This document shows positions 24,370-37,049 of a stretch of 64,000 nt of DNA, piece by piece (the stretch's first letter is position 1; each line of letters starts with the position of its first letter). Location: contig NC_092226.1 of assembly GCF_036320965.1 (NCBI RefSeq), positions 24,428,502-24,492,501 of the forward strand, given 5' to 3'. This DNA is from Panulirus ornatus. Its lineage: Eukaryota; Arthropoda; Malacostraca; Decapoda; Palinuridae. The notes below the pieces were generated by a model, which was not told where the DNA came from, did not search any database, and was given only the letters and a program-made list of their open reading frames with translations. A program made the translations under genes and the position numbers.

Positions 24370-24985
24370 ATTACACTGATTTCGACACCATTAGTTCAGT
24401 ACATAAGGTGTTGTGGCATCATTTGCAGGGTTTGTTTCTTCCTATCCCTAAAAGGCTACAGTTTCCACATTCTAAGACATAGTGTTCTAGTTTGCGTCCG
24501 AATCCTTGACCACAGACATTACAAAATTCACATGATTAACAAAGCGCTAATTGTGTCTGTAGCTTAGCATTAGTCTCGCAGTTACATCTTGTAATCCGCT
24601 GATCCTATCACTCTCTCCATATACATGGTTTACTAAACACATTAAACTGTGATTGGAAAATGTTTCTACTTGGGCTTATCTGAACTCGCTTATTTGTTTC
24701 AAAGAGGCAGTTTTAAAGCTTCTGATTGACAATCCAATGTTGTTTTCAACAGCTTCTTTACCAAGTGCAAGTTTGGCTTAAGCATCAACTTTGTCATGAT
24801 TACGGAGGCCTATATGAGAGGGAATCCATAACAATTTGATTTGAATCGTATGACCTTCGATGTTTGAATATGTCTTTGGCTTCAGAGACCAATATGTTAC
24901 ATTCTGATCTCAGGATGTTAAAAACAAGTACTGGTGATAAAGAATGAGGCTTTTGAACTGTCTATGGCAAATGTCAAAGGGAACT
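24370..24985 (-). mobile_element. LINE fragment with RNase H domain
   Basis: On the minus strand, near 24860-24775, the reading WIPSHIGLRNHDKVDA with a stop then AKLALGKEA matches the C-terminal RNase H motif of retroelements (canonical WIPSHVGI-GNE-AD--AK). Further downstream, near 24540-24460, the reading CEFCNVCGQGF and LEHYVLECGNC matches the Cys/His tail that follows RNase H in these elements (C-x2-C, H-x4-C). Several stops and a frameshift show it is dead. The upstream RT part is not visible. Confidence 0.75.
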
Positions 24986-25129
24986 GTTTGCTAGGAAGAG
25001 CGAGTAATGTTGCTGCCTCCTAATTTTATGCAAATGTTGTACTTCAAACATTGCTATCTGATTAGGTGTTATCAGGGTTTATTTAGGTTCACTTGTGCCA
25101 TGGCATATATGGTTGAACGCTTCTGTATG

Positions 25130-26620
25130 CTACTTCCCCAGATCATCTTCTCCCCAAGACCCAGCTATTCAAAGCTTCTTTTCCTTTACACAATTAGATT
25201 CTGACCACCATCATCGTTCCTAGAACTGTGTTTGTTCTGATTGCAACACAAAAACACCTTTTGCTCTTCTCATAGATCTGAGTCAACTTTCAAACCATCC
25301 GGCTCAAAATTTTTCTACCCTCTATGACCACTTTTGTGTTTCATATAATTCCCCATCCGTATTCTTCATCCATATAACCTTTGGCCACGAAGCATTGCTC
25401 TTTTTACACCCACATGCTGAAACACACTGCGAAGACGTCGTCATTGTACACCACAAGGATTGGATAGGCTTCACTCGGGTGACCCTAGGAAAGTTAAGAC
25501 GTTTTCGTTTTCCCTTCTTAATGATCAAGAACAACTAGGTAAGCCTCCAACATGAGTTTCCAAAAGCCATGGTCGGCCAGACTGTCAGTCCACCACACAC
25601 ACATTATTTCTTCTCCCTCAGAGTCACTTTCAGCTGTGTTTCATCGAAACGCTAGCTTTGTCACCCTGGGAGAGTTCAGCTGTCATTCCTACATCACTTC
25701 TTCACTGACTTTCCTTGGGACTGGTACTGCTTTTACTGGCCGGGACTCCTCCAGCTGTGCTTATCGTATAGCGGTGGTTACTCAAGCTGGGATGGACTAC
25801 TACGTCTCTTCTTATACCAGTTATTTTCCTTTTATTCAAGGTTTGCTAACCTTTGCTCTGATGTCTGGAGCATCAGGGGCAGAGCATATCGCGACAGGAA
25901 ACTCTTCCTCTCCCCTAAATCTCACTCTGCTTTCATTTTTTGCTCCGAATCACTGCAAAGCTATGGTTCACAAAGTCGAGCACACATTCATGAAAAGAAA
26001 GTGGGCTCGCCTGACTTCTACTGTTCATGTTTTTAGTCCTCAACTAAAAGCATATACAGTAACATCTGTCATTCAGTCTTTCTTATTTTTCAAAACCAGT
26101 CCATCTATAGCTAACTCTCCAACCGATGAAGCCGCTCTTATGCTTTTTTCGATACCCTTTCTCTTACTCTACTTTCAAATGATTTCACGTCTAGTCCACC
26201 CAATCCATCTCTCCCAATAAACCTATTCCCTATATTGTCATCACGCATTATCTTGCGAGTACCAAGCTTCAAGCAGGTGAGGCATATGGCTCAGATGGCC
26301 TACCTCCTCGAGTCCAAACACAATGTGCCTTTGAGCTAGCACCGATCCGATATTGTTTGCCTGAAACTAAAATCATTTCTTCTTCTTAGTAGCATGCCTT
26401 GGTTAAGCCCATCCCTATGAAAGAGACCGTGCTAAGCCTTCCAGCCATCACCTCATTGCTCACATTTGTGCAATTCTCCCAAGTCTTCTTGATTCTCGTT
26501 TCCTCAGACAGTTAGAATCCCATTCCCTTCTTTCTGGTCGCCGATGCCGCTTTTGAATTGCAAGGTTCACTGGTGATTATGTCTCCCACGTGACTCATCT
26601 CTGGTCCCCCAGGGTATATG
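25130..26620 (+). mobile_element. Jockey-like LINE, endonuclease to RT start, decayed
   Basis: The plus strand follows the recalled order of a decapod jockey-like pol. End of the endonuclease: VHHKDWIGFTRVT near 25449-25487, then SLLNDQEQLG in another frame. Next is the EN-RT linker at 25560-26200, with FSPKSHSAF-like and HIHEKK-like words. The RT start then gives AYGSDGLPPRV near 26280-26312 (canonical ASGPDGIPPR) and a HALVKPIPMKE block near 26395-26425 (canonical HALVQPIPKKGD). Stops and frameshifts are abundant. The 222-codon frame at 25552-26220 is out of register with the element and is not a gene. Catalytic RT motifs lie beyond the visible end. Confidence 0.7.
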
Positions 26621-26639
26621 GACTGATGGTGTGGCAAGG

Positions 26640-28200
26640 CTAGTTGTGGGGAATGGGTTATGATTATGAGTGATCATGTGTGTGCAGTGGATATATAAAG
26701 TAGGTGGATTGAATGGAAGTGTGGTGTGGTTATGTCATGCATCTTGGTGAGTTGAATGTGTGGTATGGATAGAGCTGTGTGGATGTGTAATAAGGTGTGT
26801 TATGAGTGTGGATAACGTGGTGAAAGTGCGTAGAGGTTGTTTGGTGTAGATGGCACAAGGTCTGGGATGGTCCAGGGTGTGGAATGGTGTTATAGCTGTG
26901 TAATGCCTCACATAAACGGTGTTTGTGGGTTGATAATGAAGATAGGTGATGGATGAGTGTCTTGAATACTGGAGACGATGTAATGTACTTTAGATAAAGA
27001 TGCATAATGTTTTTATCTATGAGGATACACGCCATTTCATTTTATATTTTCTCTCCCTCTGTCCCCTCCATGAAAATTTGCATGTGTACCTTTTCCAGTC
27101 TGACTACTTTGCATAGAGTAATTCCGTGGTACATGACTAAACCTTTATAAATACAACAGGACCAGTTCGCCATTTTCATCCTGCGTGTCCCATGAATTAA
27201 CAGGGGATCGACTGAATTCCATGTTTGTTGAAAATACATTTTTGCCTCACGGTAGGGATTACTAAGCCTCCCGCACATTACTCCTTACTTTCTTCTCCCC
27301 TTCTATCCCCCAATACATTCTCCTTTCTGCCACTTTTCTCAGTGTTTCCATCCCCTGGTCACCTTTTCCTACCCTCTCAGCTTCATTACGCGCCTTCCAT
27401 CACTTTATCTTACGATGCCCTTTCCCTCCTTGCTCTTTTTCGTTTCCTTTTCTCACCTTCTTCTTGTCCCTCTCTTACCCTACACTCGTAAATGTTCTCC
27501 TCCCTTACTGGCTCTTGTTCAGCTCATAATGACGAAAGGTTGAAGTAAACTTTCGTCCATGTATTCCGCCGCAGACGGACGTTTGACAATATGATTTACA
27601 GCATCGGATGTGTCGAGCGGTCCTCTCCCCTCACACAGGCTCTGCAAAGTGGTGGTCCCAAGTTGTGACCCAGGCACCCTCAGATCACTCGACTTTGGTG
27701 TGGAGCCATTACTGTAGTGTTTGTCAAGTGTACGTTGTCGTCTTGTGTACTGGTGATACACCAGTGCACTGGTTCGGGATGAGTACTGTTGATTTCTCAC
27801 TGTACTGGTAGGAGTTACGTACTAGTGATATACCACTCGCCTAGTGGTACCATGGTAGTACCATTTGGGTTCGAGTTACCCGTGAGCTGTGTGGGTTAAG
27901 AGGATCATGATCATGAAGTGGATTATCGATAGTGTAGTTGTTGTCTCTCCTCCCCCGTGCGGGAGGTGGGATCACCTGAAGCAGCGGCTCCGTTATGTAC
28001 CTTAACATGAGATGACCCGTGATGAAAGCCAGAGGTACTTGAGACGAGGGTGACAGGGAATATATGTTGATCCTGTGCGTCCGAAGCATTAATCTGTGGG
28101 AGGGGAGAGAGAGGCCTTATCTCGCAGCTCAGTTTAGCGTTCGGCGAAGTGGGTAATCATGAAGCACTCTAGTTAGTGTGCATGACTTGGTTCGCCTCTT
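26640..28200. other. Unassigned sequence
   Basis: The stretch 26640-26960 is G/T-rich with repeated gtgtgg words. Minus frames at 26730-27035 and 27042-27278 show no recognisable family. 27290-27490 is C/T-rich. Nothing here is supported as a gene. Confidence 0.4.
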
Positions 28201-29940
28201 CACACTGGAGGAAAGTTGAGGGAATGTGGTTATGGAATGAGGGGCTGTGTGCTCATCATCCATTTTATGGAAAAAGGAGGATTGATTTTTAGAGCTCATA
28301 TGGGTGTAGAGAATGAGATATTTGTTTTATATACATTATTCTATAGACGTAATACATTATTATATAAACCTGTACTTCAGGGTGCAAGTGACCCAGTATT
28401 ACATAAAGAATGTGACATGTACAGAACCATCAGGTCGTGTGAACAGGCAAGAAACAAAGCCCTGGCGTCCCTGCAGGAGACGAAACAGTTTTGTAGCTCA
28501 GTCCTGCTGTATTGCTCACCCTCCACTCTCCTTGTTCCAGTTCATCCCACCTTTACCCACCTCTCCATACGCCTATTCCCTTAGTACCACAAGTCTGTTC
28601 ATTCCAACCTTCTAAGCACTAAAGACGAGCGCATCTCTCTACATTCCTCTGCTACAGTTCCTCACACTACCTTACAACGTACCCTCGTCATTTACCTCAC
28701 CCTAATATCTTCTGAATAGTTTCTCTTCGGCGATGTTACCCAAGCCACCACACCACCTTGGTTCTCTTAACATTCTGTTCTCGAATCTTTATCATGCTTT
28801 CACTCAGTCTCCTCGTATAGCCACGCTACCTCAGGACCATGTCTTTGACGTGACGTAATGGCCGGCTCATCTTAGGTTACCTTCCTCGAACGTGAAGCAG
28901 GCTGCTCAAGTTGCTTGCTCACACCCGTTATCTAAATCTTGTCAACATGCTCCATCCACGTTGACATGCCAGTCACTAGTCGCTTTCCAGCAGACGACTC
29001 CACTGGCTGTTTACCAGTTTTATTCACAGTGGGTGCACCATGTTCCCCTGTTAAACCCTCAGCTGCCACCTCACCCACTCTTACTTTCCCTTACATCTCA
29101 GTTGTTAACGCGTATTACTTGCCTCTCTTCCTTACTCCTTCTGCCACCAGGTGCATAGGCACTGATTTTCCACTGACAGTCACTCGCATCCCGTTGTCCG
29201 TTTTCAATTTCACCCACATCAATATGGGGTTCACTCACACGTTCCCACAACTCCTTCAGCAGAAGTGCCATCCCCTCTTCTGCTCCCGGCTTCACACGTA
29301 CCCGGGGCTTTACACCTAGAACAATCCCTTATCATCCCCTCCCCCACCTCTTCCCTTAGGGCGTAGTTCCCCTCTGAACCAGAATATTCAGGATCCTCCT
29401 CCAAGACATGCCACCAGTCTCTCCCTGCCATTCATCCTAGTTACGTCCATACTCGTTCACTAGCCCGAGCCTTCGAGATGGATGAGCATTCCTCGCTTGG
29501 CTCCATCGTCTGTTCCGTCTTCTAGAAATTGAGGTAAAAAGAAAGGGAGGGCTTCCAGCTTCCCTGCTCCCGCCTCCTTCAGTCGCCAACCGCGACACAC
29601 AGGCAATACGAGGGTAATCGCAATTCCGTTGTTCACATAATTTTATGTGACATGTATTTTCCTCTACATGTTGCATACTACATGTTTCACGGAGACAATC
29701 CGTCTCGTCAAGTGCAAACAGTTCGCAAAGTTTTTTTGTTTTGCATCCCAACACCAACACATGGACTCCTAGTCCAGTCTGTTACGATGATGCTGAGGTA
29801 TATACACTGGTCTGGCCGTTGAAGGGAAAGTGGTGGAGGTGCCTTGTGATTAAGGGCGGTTGTGTGGGGTAGGTTGCCCTGGGTAACGAGATGCGTGCTC
29901 CGCTTCTTTTGACGGCGGTACGTCGAGCTCGAGAACGTTT
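28201..29940. other. Unassigned sequence
   Basis: Several short frames overlap on both strands (for example 28939-29319(+) and 29098-29295(-)), none with recognised domains. Weak conservation-like composition on the minus strand could mean an old element, but I cannot assign one. Confidence 0.35.
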
Positions 29941-30079
29941 GTGTGTGGTGGATCTAGCAGGTTAGGTTTATTTGGTGTGTGTGTGTGTGTGTCGAGCGTA
30001 GGAACTTTTTGTGTAGTGTCTCCTCTCGGAACGTTCGTCAGCTGTTTGTCGAGCGCGAACACGTTTGTTGGTGGTGTGT

Positions 30080-30550
30080 CGAGCGTAGAAGAGCGCTTGT
30101 TGATGATTTGTGTGTTCTTTTACGTGGTGTGACGGACATCGGTGCACTATAAGTGGTGTGACGGATGGACGCGCGCTTTACATGGTGTGACGGAAGGACA
30201 TGCACTTCACGTGATGTGACGGATGTAGGTGCAGTTTTCGTGTTGTGATGGAGGCATATGAGCGCATATAAATGATGTGGATTACAATTGAGCCCTTCTC
30301 GCAGATGTGGCGGGCATGTAAGCTTCCTTCTGGTTGATGTGACGGACATGTAAAGCAATTCTAAGAGATGTGACGTGCATATAAGCACTTCTGGATTGTA
30401 TGTCGGGCATGTGAGCACTTCTGGGCGGTGTGACGGGCTTATGAGCACATTTAGGTGATGTGACGGGCATTTGGGCCCTTCTGGGTTGTGTGACGGGCAT
30501 GTGAGCCCTACTGAATGGTGTTACGGGCATGTGGTGGGCACTTCCAAGTG
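30080..30550 (+). repeat. Degenerate 30 bp minisatellite
   Basis: Units of about 30 bp built on gatgtgacgggcatatgagc plus a short variable end. Copies are tightest at 30390-30540. The minus-strand frame repeats a 10-residue period (HMPVT then variable). About 14 units, strongly diverged on the left. Confidence 0.88.
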
Positions 30551-30658
30551 ATGTAATGGTCGATGGAACGTTTACAACTTGTACATCAGTTTGCAGATAT
30601 TCCGAAAGTCAATGGTCCGTTTGACTGCTTGTAACGATTATTGGCCGTTTAGGTACTG

Positions 30659-30699
<41 letters not shown>
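30659..30699 (+). repeat. (TC)n microsatellite
   Basis: Pure TC tract, 41 bp. Confidence 0.96.
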
Positions 30700-30703
<4 letters not shown>

Positions 30704-30829
30704 TTATCCATGGAATTATTTCCCTTAGATTCTGTCTTCTTCAGTTTGGACAAATGCCACGTACGGATATGCACATGTGTATTCTCGTCTTTGTATGTGA
30801 CAACGTACCCAGATACGTTTTGTAGAATT

Positions 30830-31085
30830 AGTACTATTTCTACGTGTCGTAGAATGAGTGCTTTTTGTACCTTTCGTAAAGTTATTACTTTTTGTACCTT
30901 AAATATTGATACTTTTTGTAATTTTCGTAAAAGTACTTTTTGTACCTCTCGTAACATTAGTACTTTTAGAACATGTAAAATTAGTACTTTTTGTACCTTT
31001 CGTAAGATTGGTGCTTTTTGTACATTTCGTAAAATTACTACTTTGTGTACCATGAAAATTAGTACTTGTGTAACGTTAAGACCAC
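30830..31085 (+). repeat. 27 bp minisatellite
   Basis: About nine units with the core agtactttttgtacctttc followed by gtaaaatt. The period is 27 bp (9 codons), so both strands stay open through the array (period STFCTFRKI on plus). No gene is implied. Confidence 0.9.
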
Positions 31086-31389
31086 TTCCCTGCTCTTAAG
31101 GGTGACTGGGACTCCTCCTTTATTATAACACACAACAGGAGAGGAACAAGTTGTTAACACACCCCCGTCTGCTTCCTGGTGCATATGATTAAACCCCAGG
31201 AGCTTCACCCCGTCAGGAGCCTCCGGTGCCCGGCATAGTTTGTGGGAGGACGGAAGAGCAAGAGAGAAGTGTGTGTGTTGGGGAGAGAGAGAGAGAGTTC
31301 AAGTACCACGAACGTTCTTTCCATCTTCGATCTCGCTAGTAGGGCGAACAGGTGCCATTTTCCCTGGCAAGGGAACGGATGCGTCTCAA
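31086..31389. other. Unassigned sequence
   Basis: A short GA run lies near 31284-31298. Nothing else recognised. Confidence 0.4.
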
Positions 31390-31860
31390 AATGTAATCCC
31401 TAAAGGGAGCGATGAAATGTAATCTTAAAAAAAGGAAAAACGAAAGATGGATCGCCTAAGGAAACAGCCAAGAGGTAAGCAGCTCCCAGTATACGATAGC
31501 TCAAGTTTTGATTTCAAGAGAATTAAGATATTGGCCTTAAAGAAAGGTGTAAGATAAACTTCCTGAAAAAAATGGGTTAAGATGTGATCCTTAAAGAGTT
31601 GAAGCTGTAACCCTTAAACGTAGGTTTAAGATGTACCACTTAAAAGAATAGGTCAAGATTTCGGCCCAGTAGAGAGGTTGAAGATGTACTCCCTAAAAAG
31701 AAATAAACAAAGGTTGGAAATGAAGGAAGGATTAGAATAATTTCCCAGAGGGAAGCGTGAAGCTGTAGTCCTTTATAAGGAAGAGGGTGAGCTGTAGTCA
31801 CCAAGGAAATGGCCCGGGACATATATTTCGCGGGGAGAGGGTTGAGGCGTGGTCCTTAAA
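31390..31860 (+). repeat. Highly degenerate tandem sequence
   Basis: Recurring words aagatgta, tccttaaa and gtaatccctaaa at roughly 35-45 bp spacing suggest an old, decayed minisatellite. The period is not exact. Confidence 0.5.
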
Positions 31861-32949
31861 CGTCGCCAGACTCCATATTTCATACAGGAAGTTGGAGGCG
31901 GAACCATTATCATGCAGACCGGATATGTGCGTCTTGCGAGAACGACAGGCGAGACCCCGCGCGCACCATATGCTGACTATAATTAACCCGAGCAATATTC
32001 CTCCTCCGTGTGCCTTTTAACTTCCACGTTAAAGACCTTCATAGCAGACACTGGGAGGGACAGAGTGTAACCTCTTTATCGAGAAACCGCGAAAGATTCC
32101 ATGGCTTGTATCAGATTCAATTAAGCTCTAAGAGCAATCGAGAGGATTTAGCGAATTTAGTCATGGAATATAGATATCTTGATTCATTTTTTCCCCCCCA
32201 AGACTGGAGCCATAAATTTCGCGTCTCTGCTATAAAGAACATTGAACGTATTTCTAAAGAGTTCCCCCAGGGGCTTGGAGCACGACGAGAACACAAGAGC
32301 TAACAATTTGCAACAACGCGTGACAACTTAATAAATAACTTGGCCACGTTGTAATTTGTAAATGCTCGTGATTTAAATGTTTCAGACCGAGGGTGACGTG
32401 TAAAGTTACGTTTCCAGGAACAACGTGGGCTAAAATGGCCAAGATTGTGACCTTGGGCGTACCGGTGTGTGGCAATGAGCTATGTTCATTGGAGGTCTTG
32501 ATAGAAATGTAACAAGCCCGGGTGATCTACAACTGTCGGGTTTGCTGTAAAGTTGTTATTCTTCTGTCGATCGAATTTATGGATGGGCGATTATTTTTTT
32601 TCCGCGGGTAGGACTGACGACGTTCTGATTATTGTACTGGTGGTTTGATCACCTTAATTGTGGGTTCTGATAGAGGGAAAGGCGGGGGAGAACTGACGTG
32701 ATTTGTGTGAATGTCGCTTTATATTGCATATGTTCCTCATGCGTTGAAAAGGAGACTTGCGAAGGATATAGATCATGGTGATGATAGCATATGTTTCTTC
32801 GTAATTAGATGAATTAATTCTGGGAGAAAATTAAGATGAATGATTCAGTGGGTGGTTGCTTTAAATGAGGGGACATGAACTATCCTTGCGATCTTTCTGT
32901 TTAGCAGTTCCTGACCATGAAGTATCGTACTGAGGTGGTGATTCACTGC
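31861..32949. other. Unassigned sequence
   Basis: No gene, RNA or repeat family recognised. Confidence 0.4.
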
Positions 32950-33440
32950 ATTCATAATCCCAAGTCATTACTGTTCCAGTTGAAGACCAATGTTGTCAAC
33001 TTTGCACTGACGAAGGCCCTGTATCAGGTGGGAGCATGTATGGTGTTAGAACCCTCAAACGCCTGAAGAAGGTGATCAGAATGCCACGATGGTGTTTACA
33101 ACTTGACGTTGTCATGGCCTTATTGGCCCTATCAGTCTATAGCCTTAAAGTCGAACACACCATCAGTGCTCCATGCTTCAAGGGCCATATATGCAGTGCC
33201 TATTTATAATCTTATCTTGAACACCTGGTGAAGGTGTTCAAGATTTTTCTATCGATGGTTATGACTTAAAGCTGAAGGCATTATTGACCCTGAGAGTCTA
33301 TAGGCCTGAAGTCCATATAACCAGCCAACGTTTGCACCGAACAAGGTCCAGTATGATACAGCGAGTGCGTGTATGATGCTGAAATTATGGTGAACAGCTT
33401 TAAGAAGGTGTCCATGTTGTGCGATTGGCGGCTAAAATCC
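32950..33440 (+). repeat. ~160 bp degenerate satellite-like repeat, three units
   Basis: Three diverged direct units. Landmarks ggccttattggccct (33117) and ggcattattgaccct (33276) are about 159 bp apart. Landmarks ttgcactgacgaaggccc (33001) and ttgcaccgaacaaggtcc (33333) are about two periods apart. A recurring AAGAAGGTG-like block follows in each unit. Identity between units is low, so boundaries are approximate. Confidence 0.6.
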
Positions 33441-34130
33441 ATAACGCTTCCACTTTTCTTTTTTTTTTCATCTTTTGTTCACCTCATTCGTCAACAATTT
33501 TGAAACTCTTCGCTCCAGTTGACAATCGCGGAGGACGTTCATAGTCTTATCTCCTGCCTCCTGCGACTAACACCTGCCTAATGACATAACTTGGCGCTAC
33601 TCCTGAATTTACAGAAGACTCGTTGTTCAGTCACTTGTCTTTTTACATCGTGGCAAATTCTGATGTTTCATGGGTTTGTAGTTTACAACACCTGATTCAT
33701 CTCTCCTGTATTGTGAGTTTCAGTAGTCACGTCGTTCTTAAGAATGCAAGTATTCCTCTGTCTTGTAGTGTACATTACACTGTATGGTTGCAGGTGTTCG
33801 TAATACTAAAAGAAAAAAGGGTTTTGTCGATTTGCACGGCATACGACGGACAAAGCGATGACTATCAAATTTATATATTTATTTTCACAAAACTATGATT
33901 TCTATGGTCGAGGAAAAATTTAAATAAAAGACACAGATTTTTAAGATGTCCTTATTTTGAACTCGAACTAGAATCAGCAAATGTAACGCGTCAACTAACA
34001 GTATGTACACAAAGGAGTGTTCACGTCAGCTTGAAGAATTAGGTGTCAGCAACATCCTGGTGTGGTTAGTCTCGTTGGCGACATGAACTGGACCAGAAAT
34101 TGAGACATTTTCCTCATCCGGTTGATGAGG
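33441..34130. other. Unassigned sequence
   Basis: A plus frame at 33623-33898 has no recognised motif. Otherwise featureless. Confidence 0.4.
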
Positions 34131-34640
34131 GAGAATTTGGTTGTGAGGTCAGCAAGCCGAGGGTAAGGGAAGGGAGCTTTTTGGGGGGGGGCAAAGGGAA
34201 TGTTCATAAGGGGAAGGGGAAGATGGCCTTGATAAGAAGACGGGGGCGTTTTGGGGAGAGGGGAAAGTCCCTTGGGGGATAGGGAGCGTTGATAAGGGAT
34301 ATGGGGCGTTGAGAAGGGACAAGGGGCGTTTATAAGGGACGGGGTGGCATTGTTAAGGGACATGGGGAGTTGATAAGGGACAGGGGGTGATGATTAGAAA
34401 CAAGTGGCATTGGTGAAGGGACGAGGCATTGACGAGGTACGAGAGGGGTTCATTAGAGACACAAGATATCGCTGAGGAACAGGAAACATTGAGGAGTAGT
34501 GAGCGTTCATAAGGAAAATGACCTGTTTTTGTTGTACGCTTTGATAAAGGAAAGGGAGCGTTGATGGAAGAGGCAAGGCGATGATGAAGGGAAGGGGTCT
34601 CGCTCTGGGAAAGAGGGCAATGATGAGGAAAGGGTGGAAG
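34131..34640 (+). repeat. Degenerate purine-rich minisatellite
   Basis: Units of about 22-25 bp around gttgataagggacaaggggc, clearest at 34270-34400 and fading to both sides. The Pro-rich minus frame at 34046-34363 is a repeat shadow. Confidence 0.8.
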
Positions 34641-34999
34641 TGATTGATAAAGTACATGTGTATATGGGAAGGACGTATAAGGAAGGGTACTCGATGGTCC
34701 AGAGCGAGGTTATCTATTATGGTGACCTAAAATAGTAGTAGGAGCGGGATGTCAAAGCGGAAGGTACCTCCCTTTCCCTCCAGGTGACTACCGTGCAGAA
34801 AAAAAAAGGAATCATGAAAAAGATTAATACAGAATGAGGGTAACGTACCGTCATGGAAATTTTATAGGAAAGTGTGGACTGGAAAAAGTTATGTACATAT
34901 ATCACAACAACTACTCTATAGCTGGATTCTGAAAAAAAAGCCAAGCTTATGGTAACTGGATGTCCTCCTATAACAGTTATCGGTGACGTATTTGATTTA
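34641..34999. other. Unassigned sequence
   Basis: Nothing recognised. Confidence 0.4.
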
Positions 35000-35490
35000 A
35001 AGGTGGTAGTTTCTTCCAGTGCTCAAACTCTCTACATGTGAAAAAAAATAAAATCCCATATTGCTGTTCCATCTCCTTCCTGTTATCATCACACCATTAT
35101 TTCTGGTCATAGTTTGCGTATCTAAGATAATTTTCGTACGCTATGCTGCCGAAATTTAGCATTCTGAAAGTTTCTATCAAATTTCTTCCGAATCTGTGTT
35201 TTTAATGGAATATTCTCACATGTTAGTCCTTTTTTTCGCTCGAGATTAGTCTGGCTGCTCTTCTTTGAATTTGCTCTAATTTGTCTCTGTATTTTAATCG
35301 GGTTTGATGACCATAAGGGGACAAGCAGCTTACTCCACATGAGGTGATTATTGTATCCTTTGTTGTATGCTTTACTTTTGTAGCTGTAAATCCTGATATC
35401 ATATTGGCTCTGATGTATGCAGTTTGGCATTGTTTACCGTATTTAATGTCATTACTGATAATCACTACAAGGTCCTTTTTTTTTTCCTTA
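35000..35490 (-). mobile_element. CR1/L2-type LINE RT C-terminal fragment
   Basis: Minus-strand reading: VIISNDIKYGKQCQTAYI (canonical GVxIxxDLKxSKQCxxA), then TTKDTIITSC, SPYGHQTRLKYRDKLEQ and IQRRAARLISSEKK (canonical LEYCxxxWSPYxxKDxDKLExIQRRATKLI). It continues with decayed thumb sequence to about 35000. Frameshifts occur between blocks. Orientation and order are clear; the element is dead and lacks its catalytic region. Confidence 0.88.
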
Positions 35491-36534
35491 ACTTTTAGTA
35501 CTGGTTTGATAAGTATTTTGTAATCACAATCAACATTTTTGTCTCATATGTGTTATGCTTTGCACCTGTTTGCATGAAATACATCTGCCATGTCCATGTC
35601 CGCTCTCGAGTCTTCGGGCAACCTAACTTGGAATTGATCTGTGTCCTAATTTCATGTTGTCGGCAAATTTCGAGATTCAGTTGGCGAGTCCTGTCTCGCA
35701 GTCGATGACGTAGATGATGAAAAGTTAGGATCCTGGGAGAGAAATGGGCACTGGTGAGGAAGATGTTGGTCGGTGAGGAGGAAGGGGAGTTAAAAACGGA
35801 AGAGGAGTGTTGATGGTAGAAGTCAATCATATTAACAGGAACTTTGTGGAAGTGAGTGACTTATGGTTGTTAAAAAGGCCACGAACCCCATGCGATATGC
35901 AGTATATATAACTTTTATCTCTTGAAGAGTGTCGACAGTGTCTTGTTACCCCCAGCGACTTAGGGAGGATATAGCACGACTTGATGAAGCTTAAGTCTCT
36001 AGAGGGATGCATTTCGTCACTTAACTCCTCAAACGCTCACGGGTGTCTCACGAAACTTGAAGCAGAGTCGTCCTCTGTTGTGAGAGTGATGCCACACACA
36101 GACCCATTTAGTTACGGTTAGTTATTATAAATGAATATTAGAAGAAATTGATAAATATTTCATATACATCATTTTGTAACTTTATGCTTATGTGAATTCT
36201 GCATGAGTTTACAAAACAATTTTAGACACCCTGTAAACACTGGAACCAGAATGTCTTGGTTGCATGCAGCTTCGAACCCTGTTCGAGACTACACAGTAGT
36301 GTGCACACCAAATTCCATCCCATGAGGCAGTATACACTTTGGACAGTGTAGGATCTGTCAAGAGGAAGAGGGTGGTCTTCTCATGAAGTGTGAGGAAGGC
36401 CTGTGACTGAAAGGAAGGTTCGCAAGCGTCAGGGTATGAGGTTCTTGGAATTACTTCAGTAATGAGGTGAGACTGGCTGCTCAAGAGAGGTAATGGCGAA
36501 CACCAGGTCTGATGATGGTGACTGCCTGTTAGCT

Positions 36535-36536
<2 letters not shown>
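35491..36536. other. Unassigned sequence
   Basis: The part up to about 35720 may be further decayed LINE sequence (minus strand), but no diagnostic motif is visible. The rest is unassigned. Confidence 0.35.

Positions 36537-36614
<78 letters not shown>
36537..36614 (+). repeat. (TC)n microsatellite
   Basis: Pure TC tract, 78 bp. Confidence 0.97.
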
Positions 36615-36617
<3 letters not shown>

Positions 36618-37049
36618 TCAGACCAGGTGACTGTGAACGCGGACCAGGTGAGCTCTCTCACCATCAACCCATGTCAGGTGAAGGTGACTGCCTGTAGTTC
36701 CCTCCCACACAGTCACACCAGCTCAGGTGTTGGTACTGGCTGTTCCTCCTCTCCCTCCATGATCCACTCCAACAGCACGAGCCACTCACTCCCTCGGGGC
36801 TTCATACACCTGACGCTGGCTGGAGAGGAACGCCTCCCAGCACCACAGTTTGAAGTCATACCCGCACAATGGTCTGTATTCAACACATTTAATGAAAAAT
36901 GGACAAAATCTGATAAAGAAATAATCTGGCCCCTAATTAATAGACACTCTTGACGTCTGAATGAAGGCCTTCTGCAAATATACAATAATACTAAAGAAAT
37001 TCTGGAATCCAGTGAAACTTAATCTTCCATAAGGCAGCAACAAGAAATA
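36615..37049. other. Unassigned sequence
   Basis: Repeated caggtga words at 36623-36730 look like a short decayed tandem array. No gene recognised. Confidence 0.4.

Noticed and set aside
25552..26220. 222-codon plus-strand open frame
   Set aside because: It is out of register with the jockey-like blocks, which lie in other frames of the same interval, and has no recognised domain.
36240..36280. tRNA-like B box at ggttcgaagc on the minus strand
   Set aside because: Imperfect match with no A box, cloverleaf or SINE body around it.
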